From Phymorhynchus buccinoides (lineage: Eukaryota; Mollusca; Gastropoda; Neogastropoda; Raphitomidae), in assembly GCA_017654935.2 (NCBI GenBank), contig CM065699.1, forward strand, positions 45,881,243-45,945,242: a stretch of DNA of 64,000 bases, given 5' to 3'. Positions 20,809 through 33,180 of the stretch are shown piece after piece. A program made the position numbers and the translations under genes. The notes below the pieces were generated by a model. That model was not told where the DNA came from. It saw only the letters and a program-made list of their open reading frames with translations, and searched no databases. How positions within the stretch are numbered: position 1 is the stretch's first letter; every line of letters begins with the position of its first letter.

Positions 20809-21001
20809 ACTGATCCTTTCTTACGTCTTCATCTTGACCTATCTTCGGTATCGATCTTTCACTGACCCCTTCTTACGCCCGTCATCTTGACCCGACTTGA
20901 CCTGTCTTTCTTAAGGTATCGATCTTCTCACTGACCTTTTCTTAAGACGTTTGGGAGGTTTGGAAGAGGATGGGGTGTCCAGTGTCACAAACTATACTAC
21001 T
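20809..21001. repeat. Polinton right terminal inverted repeat
   Basis: Reverse complement of 5007-5199 with no visible mismatch, ending ACTACT. It has two GATCGATACC modules, against three at the left end. Confidence 0.97.
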
Positions 21002-21463
21002 TGTGAATAACTAGTATACTATTTTATTAGTAACTTTTAGCATCAAGTTTTATACAAACTGATCGCCAGTCGCCCTCTGGCCCAGCCACCGAGGGCTGTC
21101 AGCACAGATAATAAATTATTCTTATTTTTAATATCAGACGGTTTTAATCGCCAATACACAAGTTCACCTTTACATCAACATTACATAAACACTTTTCATC
21201 ACAAAAACATCTTAACCATCAACATATATTACACACATGATATTCACAACAAAATATCACATTGTTACTGAAATACTTATACTTTGGGAAAGAAAGATAA
21301 GCCAAAACAAAACCATTTATAATAGTGCATGACGTCCTACTCCATACATTTTGTACATGTTAATATAAAATAAAGGTTATTTTTTCATTTGTATGGGATC
21401 CTTTTTGGCTCACGTCGTTTTTTAAAACAAAGTGAGTCTATAGTATCGTACATGTTCGGTTGT

Positions 21464-21508
<45 letters not shown>

Positions 21509-21545
21509 GCGTCCGTGGCCCCGACCTTTAACCTTAACTCAAACC
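21002..21545. other. Polinton right flank, no supported gene
   Basis: AT-rich DNA with a (GT)n tract at about 21467-21506. No SLC5-like or transposon coding signal. Confidence 0.5.
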
Positions 21546-21890
21546 TTAACGTTGTCATTTTCTCTAAACATATAAGGCGTTAGAGGGTTAAAGTTAGCAG
21601 GATACTTGATTTTGACGTGAGCCTTCAAGTCACGACGATCAAAGCAGTCAGATACATTGATAAAGAACAAAATAAAGATAAGGTTGTGCAACCTTGAACC
21701 TTGACTCAGTCACACTCTTCAAACTAAAGAAGACTCTCACTCTCCACTGAAACTTTAACGTTGTCATTTTCTCAAAAAAACATAAGATGATAGAGGGTTA
21801 AAGTTAGCAGGATACTTGATTTTGACGTGAGCCTTCAAGTCATGACGATCAAAGCAGTCAGATACATCGGTAAGGAACAAAAGAAAGAAA
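21546..21890 (-). repeat. Duplicated coding-like segment (two copies, about 130 bp each)
   Basis: Copies at about 21546-21675 and 21755-21888 share about 90% of bases. In both, the minus strand stays open and reads VSDCFDRRDLKAHVKIKYP or the R-to-H variant. No splice sites or known domain were found. Confidence 0.7.
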
Positions 21891-24000
21891 ATCATTTGTT
21901 GTAACTGTTGTGTTGTACCGAGTAGGAGATACATACTGGAAAGAAGACTCTCCATTAGATATACAAAAACGCTCTTTAAAAAGAAACACAAGACTTCAGG
22001 TGTGTACAAATAGGTACATTTTAACGTCGTCAACTTATATTTTCTGTAACAAATGGATGTACCGAGTGTGTGCGTTGACGGCCCGGTTGTTTAGCTTTTA
22101 TTTGCGCCTTTGAGTAACGGTTGTTCGTGTTCATTTGCCCATCATCTCTGCGCACAACTTAGCCTACTGCACTTCCGGCAACAAGGCCTAGGCCTAGAGT
22201 CCATGCCTTACCTCATAATCAAGACGACGTACTTAACATTTAGCCCACATTCATTTCAGTCTTGAAAAAAAATATACGGAAAATCCAGGGTTCGTCGATT
22301 TCACTGCCTTCGACGTACGAATCCTTTGTTAGGCCTAGACGATTGATCACCATGAGCAAAGACTGTACAGGGGAAGATAAACATGGATGAGCTTGCTGGC
22401 TGTGACCTTGACCTTTGCTTTGTGGCAGAGGGGGGGGGGGGGGGGGGGGGGGGAATTAACGAAACGAAACGAAAATAAAATATTAGGACTAATATAAAAT
22501 ATCTTACAGAAATGTAGATGATGTGGAACAAGTTTTCATCGCATGAACGATCAGTTTAAAACAGTAACAGATCACGCAACTTCAATTATTAATTTTCTAA
22601 GAGTAAGAGGCTTAGACCCACAGGCAAAGACTAGGCCTACTACAGGTGTCCGTAGACCCCCCTTACCCCGGCGGGGGGGGGATTGGTCACTATGTTTTTT
22701 CTGAAAGCTTGGTCAATATGCTTTTCAATTTTACTTGTTTGCCAAAAATAAAAATAGGGCTCCACTATGTTACATGCGCATACATATAATTAAATTTTAA
22801 AGAAAGGGGTAGGGGTGCATAGAAATAATTTTAATTTACACAGTAAAATAAAAATTAATTCTGTTTTCAGATGCACAAGTGTCTACATAACAGTATTCTC
22901 TCTATACAGGCATGGGAATTGTCATGGGAATTCCCATGCCTGCTATAGTAATAAAAATCAGACGTGAGCCTTGCAGGCTTTGCCTCTTGTTAATACTTAA
23001 CCCGTTCGATGGTGCCCCCCTCGGGAAGTCGCGCCCACTGTGGGTTGTTGGCGCGAGGATGTTTTGCGTATCCTCCCGCGGTGGGCGCTTCTCCCCTTGG
23101 CGGCGAGGACCCCCGGGTCATGTCCCCTCCCTCCCCCACCCCTTCCCCAAAGCCCGTGAGTTGGTCTCCCCCTTGATGGGGCGGGCCCGCTGGGGGTTGT
23201 TGACGCGAGGATGGCTTACGTGTGCCTCCCCCAGTGGGCCCGCCCCCACTCGGTGTGTTGAGATCCTCCGGGTTACCCAGTACTCCCCCCCCCCCCCATT
23301 TTTTTTTTTTTTTATTTTTTTTATATATTTTTTTTAAAGGATCCCAGGTATTTATTTATATAAATTTTAAAATAGAGCGATTCACTTTTGAAGAGCATAC
23401 ATAAACGTCCGTGATGTAAATTATTCCCCCTATCATATATATAGGGTAGGACAATAAAATATTAATGTTTAGATAGATATGAATTTTTGTAAATTGCCAT
23501 AAGAATATATATATATTTTGTAAATATGAAATAGATATATGTACATATTCCCTTTTAATAATAAATAAGGGCCAAATTTGGCTTTTTATGAATAAAATAA
23601 TTTTTTGAAATTTTAACCTTGTAGCCCTTGAATTTTAATACAACAGGGAGGGTTGTATTATGGCCAGACAAACAAAATAATTTTATTAATCTATTTTACA
23701 TCACTAGTCATTTATTAAGTGTCACGAGACACAAAATACTATATTTTATAAATTTTAAATCCTTTCAATGTAATAAATAAACTTGCGCTTTTAAGAACTC
23801 CCCCTTTATATTATATGTTCCGTCCACGTCCTTGTTTGGTCTGTTGTGTCTTGCGTTTGTTTTATTTTTAGTTCCTCATACTAACCCAATACAAATGTCC
23901 CATATGTGCCTTCCCAGGTCGAGAGGACGTAAAGCCCAAAATTTCATTAATTCCCCAGATTTCTGCACCGTATATCATAGGTACAATTTGTGCATTGAAT
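21891..24000. other. Repeat-rich, gene-free stretch
   Basis: Contains a G-run (22430-22453), a 36-bp hairpin built on CAGGCATGGGAATT (about 22908-22943), a GC-rich block with two related copies of GTTGTTGGCGCGAGGATG (about 23020-23260), a poly-C/poly-T junction (23287-23330) and AT-rich DNA to 24000. No gene is supported. Confidence 0.55.
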
Positions 24001-24009
24001 AGCGAGAGA

Positions 24010-24088
<79 letters not shown>
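24001..24088. repeat. (GA)n microsatellite
   Basis: Nearly pure GA tract of about 80 bp abutting the 3' tail of the LINE fragment. Confidence 0.95.
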
Positions 24089-24090
<2 letters not shown>

Positions 24091-24123
24091 TATGAAAGTG
24101 TGTGTGTTTGTGTGAGGAGAGAG

Positions 24124-25437
24124 ATATAATAATAATAATAATAATAAACGGATATTTATATAGCGCTTTTTATTGAGCACAAAGCGCTTTACAATCAGCA
24201 TTGAAACACTCACACACGCACAACAGACACACACGCAAAACAGACACGCACGCACGAGAGTGAACGCGTTCTTGTTCTTGTACACAAACACACATTTCAT
24301 CAAACACATTCTCACTGAAACGCACACAAACTTACTCAAACATACACTTGTACAAACACGCGCACTCACATACACAAAACACTTACGTGTACTCACACTC
24401 ACATGCTCACACCCCCCCCCCCCCCCCCCCCCTCTAGCCGAACACAATCTCTCCTGCGCACGCATGCACTCATACACATGCAAGCAGATATACCCACACA
24501 TAACACACCTGCTTGGAAGCGCGGCCGTGGGCGCACGTACACTCACATTCGCGCACACGCTCACAAATTACATACATACATACGGACACACATCGCACAA
24601 TCACACACACACACATCGCACAATCCCCCCCCCCCCCCCCACACACACACACGTACGCACGCATGCATACACACACGCATACGCGCGTGCGCACACACAC
24701 ACACGCACACGTGCACATGGAGATGGGGGTGTTATTGGAAAGACTGCCGGAACAGATGGGTTTTCAGGTTTGTTTTGAACGATGCTAAAGATTGACTATG
24801 TCTGACAGCAGAAGGCAATGAATTCCAGAGTTTGACTGCTGATGATGTAAAAGCTCTACCACCGTGCCTATCACGTTTAAATTTTTGTATTTGAAAGATC
24901 CTATTGTCACTTGCTGAGCGGAGAGATCGAGATGGAACGTAAATTTCAAGAAGCTCAGAGAGGTATTGGGGTGCTGTTCCCGATATGATCTGATAGCAGA
25001 GACAGGAGCCAATGTAACTCTTTAAGTAGAGGTGATATGTGTTGAAGACGCTTGGCTTTGAAGACCATTCTAGCAGCAGAGTTTTGAAGTTGTTGTAAGG
25101 GTTTGAGAACCACCTGTGGGCAACCAAGTAGAAGGGAGTTGCAGTAATCTAATCTAGACAAAATGTATGAACTGACTAGCGTTTGGGTTGCCTCGGTCGT
25201 GAGAAAGGGGCGTATAGAGCTGATTCGCCTGAGTTCGAAGTATGCAGCCTGGCAGATCTTTGTGATATGATGTTGCATGGAAAGGTCTTCATCCAAGAAA
25301 GCGCCAAGGTTGCGAACATGTTCAGAAAAATGGATGTTGGAATCTCCAAGGGCAATGGTGGAGGGCAGAGAGCTAGAGTCAACAGATGGGGGAAGCACTC
25401 TAAGTGCTTCAGTCTTGTCATCGTTTAGTTTAAGATA
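24124..25437 (-). mobile_element. 5'-truncated LINE (CR1/L2-type 3' end)
   Basis: The minus strand reads the end of a reverse transcriptase: LKLNDDKTEAL (25434), HVRNLGAFLDEDLSM, LVSSYILSRLDYCNSLLLG and PLQQLQNSAARMVF. After one frameshift near 25010 it continues as YQIISGTAPQYLSELL and AVKLWNSLPSAVRHSQSLASF, ending near 24732. The 3' region has expanded CA and poly-C/G tracts and ends in AAGCGCTATATAAATATCCG followed by (TTA)n at 24129-24147. The 5' edge is a (GA)n tract. Confidence 0.85.
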
Positions 25438-26015
25438 GACAGACAGAGAGAGGGAAAAAGAGAGAGAGAAAAAGAGAGAGAGAAAAAGAGAGAGAGTGTG
25501 TGTGTCTGTGTGTGAGAGAGAGATAAAACAATTTATTTTAAGAACTCTCTGCCTTCTTCTCATTGTATGGAATAGAAACTTGGAGACATTGTCCATTTTG
25601 ATGGTCACTAGAAGCTTAAAATAACAGGCCGACTTTTATTAAACACTGACTGAGGCTTTGTATTCTCTTTCAGGAGTTCATTAGTAAACCAGTTTCCTCT
25701 CTTGCAACGAAAAGCAAAACAAACCAAACCATCAAATGTAAAAATGCACGTAGCTTAAAACCCCCCAAAAACTAACCATCCAACCAAACATACACGGGGA
25801 CACCAGTGTGAAAGTTCCTTTTATTTATGGAAAACCATTGTTAATCAATACAATGGCACACATTAAAACACCGGCACAATCATCTTAAGAATAACAGTGA
25901 AAACAAAATTCATATCAGATCTGTCAAATCAACAACAGTTTTCACCCCACAAGTGGACATTTTATTTTTTAACATCAGCAGAAAAATAAAACAACCAACA
26001 ATCACACACACAAAA
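25438..26015. other. Gene-free stretch
   Basis: GA-rich microsatellite (25438-25525), then AT-rich DNA with no supported feature. Confidence 0.5.
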
Positions 26016-27090
26016 TACTGTGAAACCTCCATATCATGACCTTGAAAATGCGCAAAAAAGGTCTTAATAGGGAGGGGTCTTAAGGGGGAGGTGGACACTC
26101 AGTAGTCCGGATATGAAGGGGAAAATCAGTGAAATTTTGTTTGGGTTACATCTTACAGGGAAGGTCTTGGTAGGGAAGGTCTTGATAGGGAAGGTCTTGA
26201 TACAGATAGGGAAGGTCTTGATAGGGAAGGTCTTGACAGGGAAGGTCTTGACAGGGAAGGTCTTGATAGGGAAGGTCTTGACAGGGAAGGTCTTGATACA
26301 GATAGGGAAGGTCTTGACAGGGAAGGTCTTGATAGGGAAGGTCTTGACAGGGAAGGTCTTGATACAGGGAAGGTCTTGAACAGGGAAGGTCTTGACAGGG
26401 AAGGTCTTGATACAGATAGGGAAGGTCTTGATAGGGAAGGTCTTGACAGGGAAGGTCTTGATAGGGAAGGTCTTGACAGGGAAGGTCTTGATACAGATAG
26501 GGAAGGTCTTGACAGGGAAGGTCTTGATAGGGAAGGTCTTGACAGGGAAGGTCTTGATACAGATAGGGAAGGTCTGAACAGGGAAGGTCTGAACAGGGAA
26601 GGTCTTGACAGGGAAGGTCTTGACAGGGAAGGTCTGAACAGGGAAGGTCTTGACAGGGAAGGTCTTGACAGGGAAGGTCTTGATAGGGAAGGTCTTGACA
26701 GGGAAGGTCTTGATAGGGAAGGTCTTGACAGGGAAGGTCTTGACAGGGAAGGTCTTGATAGGGAAGGTCTTGACAGGGAAGGTCTTAACAGGGAAGGTCT
26801 TGACAGGGAAGGTCTTAACAGGGAAGGTCTTGATAGGGAAGGTCTTGACAGGGAAGGTCTTGATAGGGAAAGCCTCGACAGGGAAGGTCTTGATATGGAA
26901 GGTCTTGACAGGGAAGGTCTTAACAGGGAAGTCTTGACAGGGAAGGTCTTGACAGGGAAGGTCTTAACAGGGAAGGTCTTAACAGGGAAGGTCTTAACAG
27001 GGAAGGTCTTGATAGGGAAGGTCTTGACAGGGAAGGTCTTAACAGGGAAGGTCTTGATAGGGAAGGTCTTGATAGGGAGGTTCCACTGTA
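26016..27090. mobile_element. MITE with an internal minisatellite
   Basis: The ends TACTGTGAAACCTCCATATC and its near complement (GATAGGGAGGTTCCACTGTA) form a terminal inverted repeat flanked by TA. A related, unexpanded copy is at about 48190-48364. Inside, from about 26157 to 27075, a 15-bp unit (GGGAAGGTCTTGATA or -ACA) is repeated about 60 times, and the terminal repeat contains the same word. Confidence 0.8.
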
Positions 27091-28138
27091 TATATCAGAT
27101 CTATTGAATAAACCCAATAGTGTTCATCCCACTAGCATTTACCAAGCTGGACATTTTCTGATTTGGGGGTACTGCCAACACAACACACACAAAATAGTAC
27201 TAAAAATACATAGTTGGATCACGGAAATTCATGCGAACCCCTCAATCTCACTTTCAACTATAACCGCAACACACGCTATCCAAGCCACTGTCTGTCAATC
27301 ACTAGTCAATGTCAACACCCCACACATAATATGCATAACTAATTCAAGCCAAATGGCAACATGGCCTTCCATCAAATAATATCAGTAAATGACTTAAATT
27401 TTCAGAGCTTTAAAACCGTAATGTTATAATTCAATCAATAACCCCAAATTGTACATACAATCTACAAAAAAATAACCACGCATGTCTTAAAACAATGTAC
27501 GAACGTCTCAAATTCAATGGAATGTTGTTCAGTTCTGATTCCCCCGTTTGTCATTAATTGGAATATTTGATGCTAATGAACTTATCCAACAATAATGGAG
27601 TCCAACACCATGGGCCCGACACTTTCTTGTTGGTTGCTGATATGGAATCAGTCAATGTTTTTACATCTGTTGTCAGTCATTATGTACGCATACACACAAC
27701 ATTCATATTACCTACAGCCAAAACCCAACCCAAGAGCCTTTCGCAAAACCTGATTATCATATTCTCTGCATACACAGAACATTTCACCACAAAATGCGGA
27801 AAGAAAACATGTCAAACAATTCAAGTTCAAATACTTGTTTTCATTCTTTTCTACTTAAGATTCCAAACTTTTACTTTTCCTAAATTCTAGAGATTAAAAC
27901 AAAAGTCAATTTTGAAATTTGAAAATTGCTCCATTTCTTGAGTTGAAATGCGGACAGGAGGGAATGGGGTCAGAAAAGCACATGGAGAAAACAAAACGGG
28001 GTAAGGACAGAATGTGTGGACGGACTAAGGGAGGGAGCGTCACATGTCTTCATGAGGGAAACCAAGACAGAAAAAAAGAGTGAATCAAAAGAGGAGTTTA
28101 AGCAGGAAGGTGACATGCTTCTGTGTGTATGTGTGCGT

Positions 28139-28174
<36 letters not shown>

Positions 28175-28300
28175 GCGAGTACAAACATCTGTTTATTTGG
28201 TCTTTAATATGTTCTAAATCATAAATTATATAAAATTATAAAAACAACAATTTTCTTCATTGATGACTAATAAAAGAAACCATTTGAACAGTTTTCTCTC
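27091..28300. other. Gene-free stretch
   Basis: AT-rich, with a (GT)n tract at 28121-28170. No supported gene. Confidence 0.45.
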
Positions 28301-28456
<156 letters not shown>

Positions 28457-28458
<2 letters not shown>

Positions 28459-29115
28459 GGTATGTGAGTGTTTTCACAAGGCATTGTACAATCAGTGTTC
28501 AATCGGTACATGTATCTGTGAGTGTACATGCACAAGAAAATGTGTGAAAATAATGACACTGTAACAATTAAATGTAATTGATATACCTTCCATATCATTT
28601 ACACTTCCATTATAATATCTAGAACACATACCAGACCCATACATCCTCAAATATATTAATCTCTTCAGCAGTTCAATTCTGACCCTAAAACATCAGAATA
28701 AACAACAAATCCAACTCCTTTACATATACCATTTTTCTTTTATATAACAAATTGGTAAAAAGTAACTAAAGTACAAATAAAGCAACATAATTATGACAAC
28801 TATCAAAATCACAAGATGTTTATAACCACCCCACCCCTCCCACGCTCTACAGAACGTCAGATACAAATGAAAGTTTGATTACTGCTGTGATCAGAACTTC
28901 GGTCTTCTGTGTCTATACCAGTATTCATTTGACAAATCTTACAATAAGTTGTAGACACACAGAAAGAAAACAAACAAACAAATTGTAAAATGAGATCTGT
29001 ACAATAATTTGATTACATTATTTTAAGGAGCACTCCAGATATATGATTATAATACATACACGCAAAACTTATTTTCAAATAAAACATGATATGTTTAAAA
29101 AAAAGAAGAATGTTT
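28457..29115. other. Gene-free stretch
   Basis: AT-rich, nothing supported. Confidence 0.45.
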
Positions 29116-29516
29116 GGTAAAGGTAAAGATGTGCCACCCCCCCTGCATTTCTCGGTTAATTCTATGTTTCCGTTTTTGCCTTTCTTACCATACATAAAGC
29201 TGTATTTTAGGAACATTTTCAGCTAATAACCTTTTTCGAATACTAACCCTATCCCTAACCCTAGCCCTAAACCTAACCCTACCCCCCATTATGTACTGCA
29301 GTACACCGCGATTTGTCACAGTTGTGGTTCGTTGCGTTTTTCCGTCTTATAGGGTGGGGGGTAGGGTTAGGTTTAGGGCTAGGGTTAGTATTCGAAAATG
29401 GTTATTAGCTAAAAATGTTCCTAAAATACAGCTTTATGTATGGTAAGAAAGGCAATAACGGAAAAATAGAATTAACCGAGATAGGTAGGGGGGGTGGCAC
29501 ATCTTGACCTTTACCG
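29116..29516. mobile_element. Fold-back element with TTAGGG-like centre
   Basis: Two arms of about 170 bp (about 29116-29287 and 29345-29516) are near-perfect inverted copies separated by about 55 bp. The arms start GGTAAAGGTAAAGATGTGCC, and the inner ends carry degenerate telomere-like CCCTAA and TTAGGG words. Confidence 0.85.
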
Positions 29517-30139
29517 TCTGTTTAATTTTGTTTGAGAAAAACTGGGAATATTCTGTTTAACCCTTTGTGCACCGCCCATGTGCCCTGCGGGCTGCACTCC
29601 CAGCCTGCAAGCTCTGAGAGAGAGAGGTGCTAGCTTTTATTACAAAACACACACAAAAATGATTTAATATTGCGCAACGAGCTTAGCGATCATTCCGACC
29701 AAACAGCTAAAGACTAAACATATTTCAGTCATTCACAGTTTGTCGACGGATAAGGAAAGTAAATGGAGGTCTCTGTCCAACCAGTTGTCGTGCAAAGGGC
29801 GGATAAGTTAACAGCAAGCAATAAACTTGTGAAATGTATTTTGTTGTGACAATTTCACCTAAAAGCTCTTTACAAAAAAGGTCATCGCATGCACTTTGGA
29901 GGTTTAATAAATAATATGACCTATCTCATTTTTAACAATTATCATTGATTTCATTGATCAAACATTCTCAACCATGCATGCAATTAAATTATTACTATAA
30001 AATATTCTTCTTCTTTTTTAAAGCATGCCATCCATAAAATGAGGGGAAAATAGCATATAAAAGTACATAATGTATAATCCTAATCACCAACAATTAAAAC
30101 CAAGACAAAAGAAATTGATTGAGATTCTTAAAATCAACT
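29517..30139. other. Gene-free stretch
   Basis: Possible remains of a TTAA-type MITE (TTAACCCTTTGTGCACCGCC near 29560). Otherwise featureless. Confidence 0.4.
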
Positions 30140-30318
30140 ACCCTATTTTACGGACTATAAGGCGATACTTTTTTCCTAGACTAAGTGAGACCCCTGCGCC
30201 TTATAATGTGACTGATAATGTTGTAAAAAAACTATAATAACAAAATCTGAATTTTGTGTAAAATTTGGTGGCTGCGCCTTATAGTCAGGTGCGCCCTGTA
30301 GTCTGTACAATACGGTGA
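30140..30318. mobile_element. MITE of the CGGACTATAAGGCG family
   Basis: The left end ACGGACTATAAGGCG and the right end CGCCCTGTAGTCTGTACAAT form an imperfect inverted repeat. Relatives sit at about 38325-38440, 52436-52930, 59780-59925 and 61362-61520. Confidence 0.7.
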
Positions 30319-30427
30319 CAGTAAATAGTTGAGGAAACCTTTTATTATTAGGTTGTTATCACCCACGGAGTTTACGGAGCGAAGGTGATATTGTTTTTGT
30401 TGTAAGTGTCTGTGTGTGTGTGTATGT

Positions 30428-30679
30428 ATGTAGTCTACTTAGATTCAGAATCATACGATGTGTTCCATCTTTCTTGCTTCTAGTAAACACAGGGGAGAGT
30501 ACTTCGCCTTCAGTGTGACTACATTGGGAGATGACACGCTTTGAAATGAGTTTTTGGACTTCTGAGTCAATGATCTGGCATTCACTAGGACTGACAGCTG
30601 GCGTTTTGTTAGAAGACAAGTTACTAAGAGTTCCTACAGGAAAATTTATCTCTATCTTTGCTTCTTGAATCATTTGCAA
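30428..30679 (-). pseudogene. DIRS-like reverse transcriptase, N-terminal fragment
   Basis: Reads SPSECQIIDSEVQKLISKRV, then EVLSPVFTRSKKDGTHRMIL. This is the standard opening of DIRS reverse transcriptases, before the palm motifs. After RMILNLSRLH the frame enters a TG repeat, so no catalytic residues remain. Confidence 0.75.
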
Positions 30680-30796
30680 AATCTCAGAATCAGACGAAAT
30701 CTGTGCCCATTCATGACAAAAAAAACATCAACCTTCCTGCCACAAAACTATCCTCATCAGCCTCAAACGATCGTATCAAGCTTCTCACCTTTTCAG

Positions 30797-31855
30797 CTAG
30801 TGATAGGGAGACCAGCGGGAGTTGTGGCCCTTGTAGTGGCCTCGCCAACGTTTGTGATGCCCCCACTGCTGCCGTTTGTAGTGAGGAAACCCCCGACTTT
30901 TCCCTAAAAAAACGCCACGCCGGCTGGAACCACTTTCGCTTTGTGCAGAGCCGTGGGCTTGATTTCCGCCTTGGGGTCGGTATGGCTTCTCTGGCTGGGT
31001 ACAGCTCGCTGCTATCTGTTCAGCTTCTTTGATCTCTTTGAGCGAAATGCCTAGATCATCCCCAAAGAGCTGTGACGTGATGGGGACCGATTCGTCACAA
31101 AGTTTTGGTTTGCTGAGATACGGTCGAAGAGCATGGCGACGGCGGAAGGATATCTCGCGAGACGCATGTGCGCAGAGAGCAATAGAATCTGTGCAGTTCT
31201 GTACCGCACCCGCCATTTTTTCACTCAGTTTCGAGTCTGTAGAGAGAATGGCGTCACACGCTCGCGCAGTGGCAGTTTTGATGATCGCGCGCTGAATGTG
31301 TTGATACTTCAAATCTGTTTTCACAGCCGCGTCTGGAAGTTTGTTCCAAATTCCAGGGTTGACAATTGGCACGAGGCGTGCGCAGTTTTCCGGTCTGTTG
31401 TAGATTTCAAATTTCTTCTTTTGGTCTGCAGCTTTGAGTTTCTCCTTGAAGCGACCGTCAATTATTTTCGCCAGTCCTGGTAGCACTTTTTCTCCAAGTT
31501 TCTCTTCTTCTGAATCGATCTCTGCCGTGATCCTTTCTAGCAATTCAATGTCGTGATCGACTTCTTGATGGTCCGGTTCTTGAGTGCTGTATGTTTTCAC
31601 CAGGTTCTCTTCTAAATCGTCAAGATTCGATTCTTCATCATTGACAACAATGGTGTTCGGATGAGCGAGACGACCGCTTTTTTTTTTTTCACTTGGGCCC
31701 GCGTGCGCGTCCGAGATGGCGCGCTGAACAAGGTTGCCGAGAGCCTCGAATTTCTTTGACCAGTTTGCATCCAATTCTTGCACCATTTTCATAATATCCT
31801 CGGGTTTCGGGGCTATGGGTTCGGAAATGCCCTCCCGCGAACTCGGAGAATCCAT
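30797..31855 (-). CDS. DIRS-like gag protein
   Basis: About 352 residues from the ATG at 31855 (MDSPSSREG). The open frame continues upstream to 32056, but this ATG begins the conserved part. Typical DIRS gag elements are IYNRPENC, VPIVNPGIWNKLP and KYQHIQRAIIKTATARACDA, followed by a Gly/Arg/His-rich nucleic-acid-binding tail (RGHYKGHNSRW). Uninterrupted, but its partner genes are lost. Confidence 0.75.
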   Translation of the reverse strand: MDSPSSREGISEPIAPKPEDIMKMVQELDANWSKKFEALGNLVQRAISDAHAGPSEKKKSGRLAHPNTIVVNDEESNLDDLEENLVKTYSTQEPDHQEVDHDIELLERITAEIDSEEEKLGEKVLPGLAKIIDGRFKEKLKAADQKKKFEIYNRPENCARLVPIVNPGIWNKLPDAAVKTDLKYQHIQRAIIKTATARACDAILSTDSKLSEKMAGAVQNCTDSIALCAHASREISFRRRHALRPYLSKPKLCDESVPITSQLFGDDLGISLKEIKEAEQIAASCTQPEKPYRPQGGNQAHGSAQSESGSSRRGVFLGKSRGFPHYKRQQWGHHKRWRGHYKGHNSRWSPYH

Positions 31856-32056
31856 GGCTTCTGGTAGAGCCACGAAATTGACCGCTGAATAGGGTCGACC
31901 GGTTATTATTTCAGTAGGCTTCTGAGAAGAGCCGACCGGCCAATTTAGATTCCCAGCGCGAGTCAAACGATGGTAATGAATAAAGCAGTCTCTTGAAATG
32001 TGAAATGAAAACACTGACCTGATTTCCGACGAGTAGAACGTCACAAACACACACAC

Positions 32057-33180
32057 ATAGAATTTAGACCATTTTTACAAGTTTACAAGCTTAAACAACT
32101 TAGGATGGGACAATAACTAAAACACAAAACTTATATTCTACGGAGCACTCCTGGCTGTGTCTGGCACCTCCGGAATCCTGGCGCGAACTGGCTAATCCGG
32201 CGGGCGCGCATCTCACGTTTTCACTTGGTCAGAGTGTGTATACCTCTGACCAATCAGCATACGAGATATAATCAAAAATCCATTTGAAGAGACACAGTAT
32301 TTTGTGTTTATTCAAAAGTATCTAAAAAGAAATAGAAGATTCCCTTCTTTATAATAATTAATTGCTCACTACTAATGAAGCAGTAAGAATGAAAAACAGT
32401 GTATTCGATATGAGGCAACAAAAAAGAAAAAATCCCAGATCTTTTTAAAAAATATAATTGTAGTCTGACATCAAACATAACAAACAAGTAACAAACCACT
32501 TCCTTCAACAAACCGACATGGCCTTCCTTAAAAAACAACAAAATAGCATTTCAAAACATACACACAAAAAAACATCTACAACAACAGTAAAAACAATAAA
32601 CTGATTTGCCATCACCATTTTTGTCCAAACAATTCCGTGGCCAGATCTATTTGATGTCTTTCCATTTTTATTCTATATTAAGTCTATATGTTTGAAGTCA
32701 TGTTAAGGATAAAACAATGAAAAGTATACAAAATGGAGACCACAAGAAAAAACCAACCATGACTGTTATCTGTTCAACTTTCTCCATGTTAGGAAAGGAA
32801 AAAAAAACCCACACATTCAACTTAAAAATAAAGAAGAGCTTTAAAGTAACTTTAAACTGTAAATCAAGCATAAAGTACAATTCTTCATAATGTCATAAAC
32901 ATGAAATCAAACACTATGGATACAATTTCACTCTGTCACAGATGTGAGATCGAGTGTTCGAAATAGTTATGTCATGTTTTCAAGGACATGAGATCAAGCT
33001 TTGACAAAAAAGACACTTAAAAAAACCCAGACAACAAAAACCCATCAACAAGAAGAAGAAAAACAAATGCTAAGAATGATCCTGTAATACTAAGCATGGC
33101 CCTTTCATATATTACTTCAGTGATATCAAGTATTAGCAATAAAATCTTTTACAATTTCATTCAAAGATATGAAAATAACT
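32057..33180. other. Gene-free stretch
   Basis: Leader-like GC-rich DNA to about 32240, then AT-rich sequence with no supported gene. Confidence 0.45.

Larger units (their letters stand above)
5007..21001 (-). mobile_element. Complete Polinton (Maverick) DNA transposon
   Basis: A 15,995-bp element starting AGTAGTATAG and ending in its complement, bounded by identical 193-bp inverted repeats. It carries the diagnostic set: protein-primed DNA polymerase B, RVE integrase with chromodomain, adenain-like protease, FtsK/HerA-type packaging ATPase, and major and minor capsid proteins. Polintons are 15-25 kb self-synthesising transposons related to adenoviruses and virophages. Nearly all genes are on the minus strand. 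Polymerase, ATPase, protease and minor capsid are uninterrupted, whereas integrase and major capsid each have one in-frame stop. The expected 6-bp target-site duplication is not seen (left flank CCCCCC, right flank TGTGAA). Confidence 0.97.
30428..32056 (-). mobile_element. Truncated DIRS-like retrotransposon
   Basis: A DIRS-type gag frame is followed by the first 84 residues of its reverse-transcriptase frame. The RT is cut off at about 30428, where a TG-rich repeat begins. Tyrosine recombinase and methylase modules are absent from the window. The upstream border is not visible; GC-rich sequence to about 32240 may be its leader. Confidence 0.75.

Noticed and set aside
26113..27107. 243-codon REGLD-repeat protein
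   Set aside because: Translation of the 15-bp minisatellite inside a MITE.
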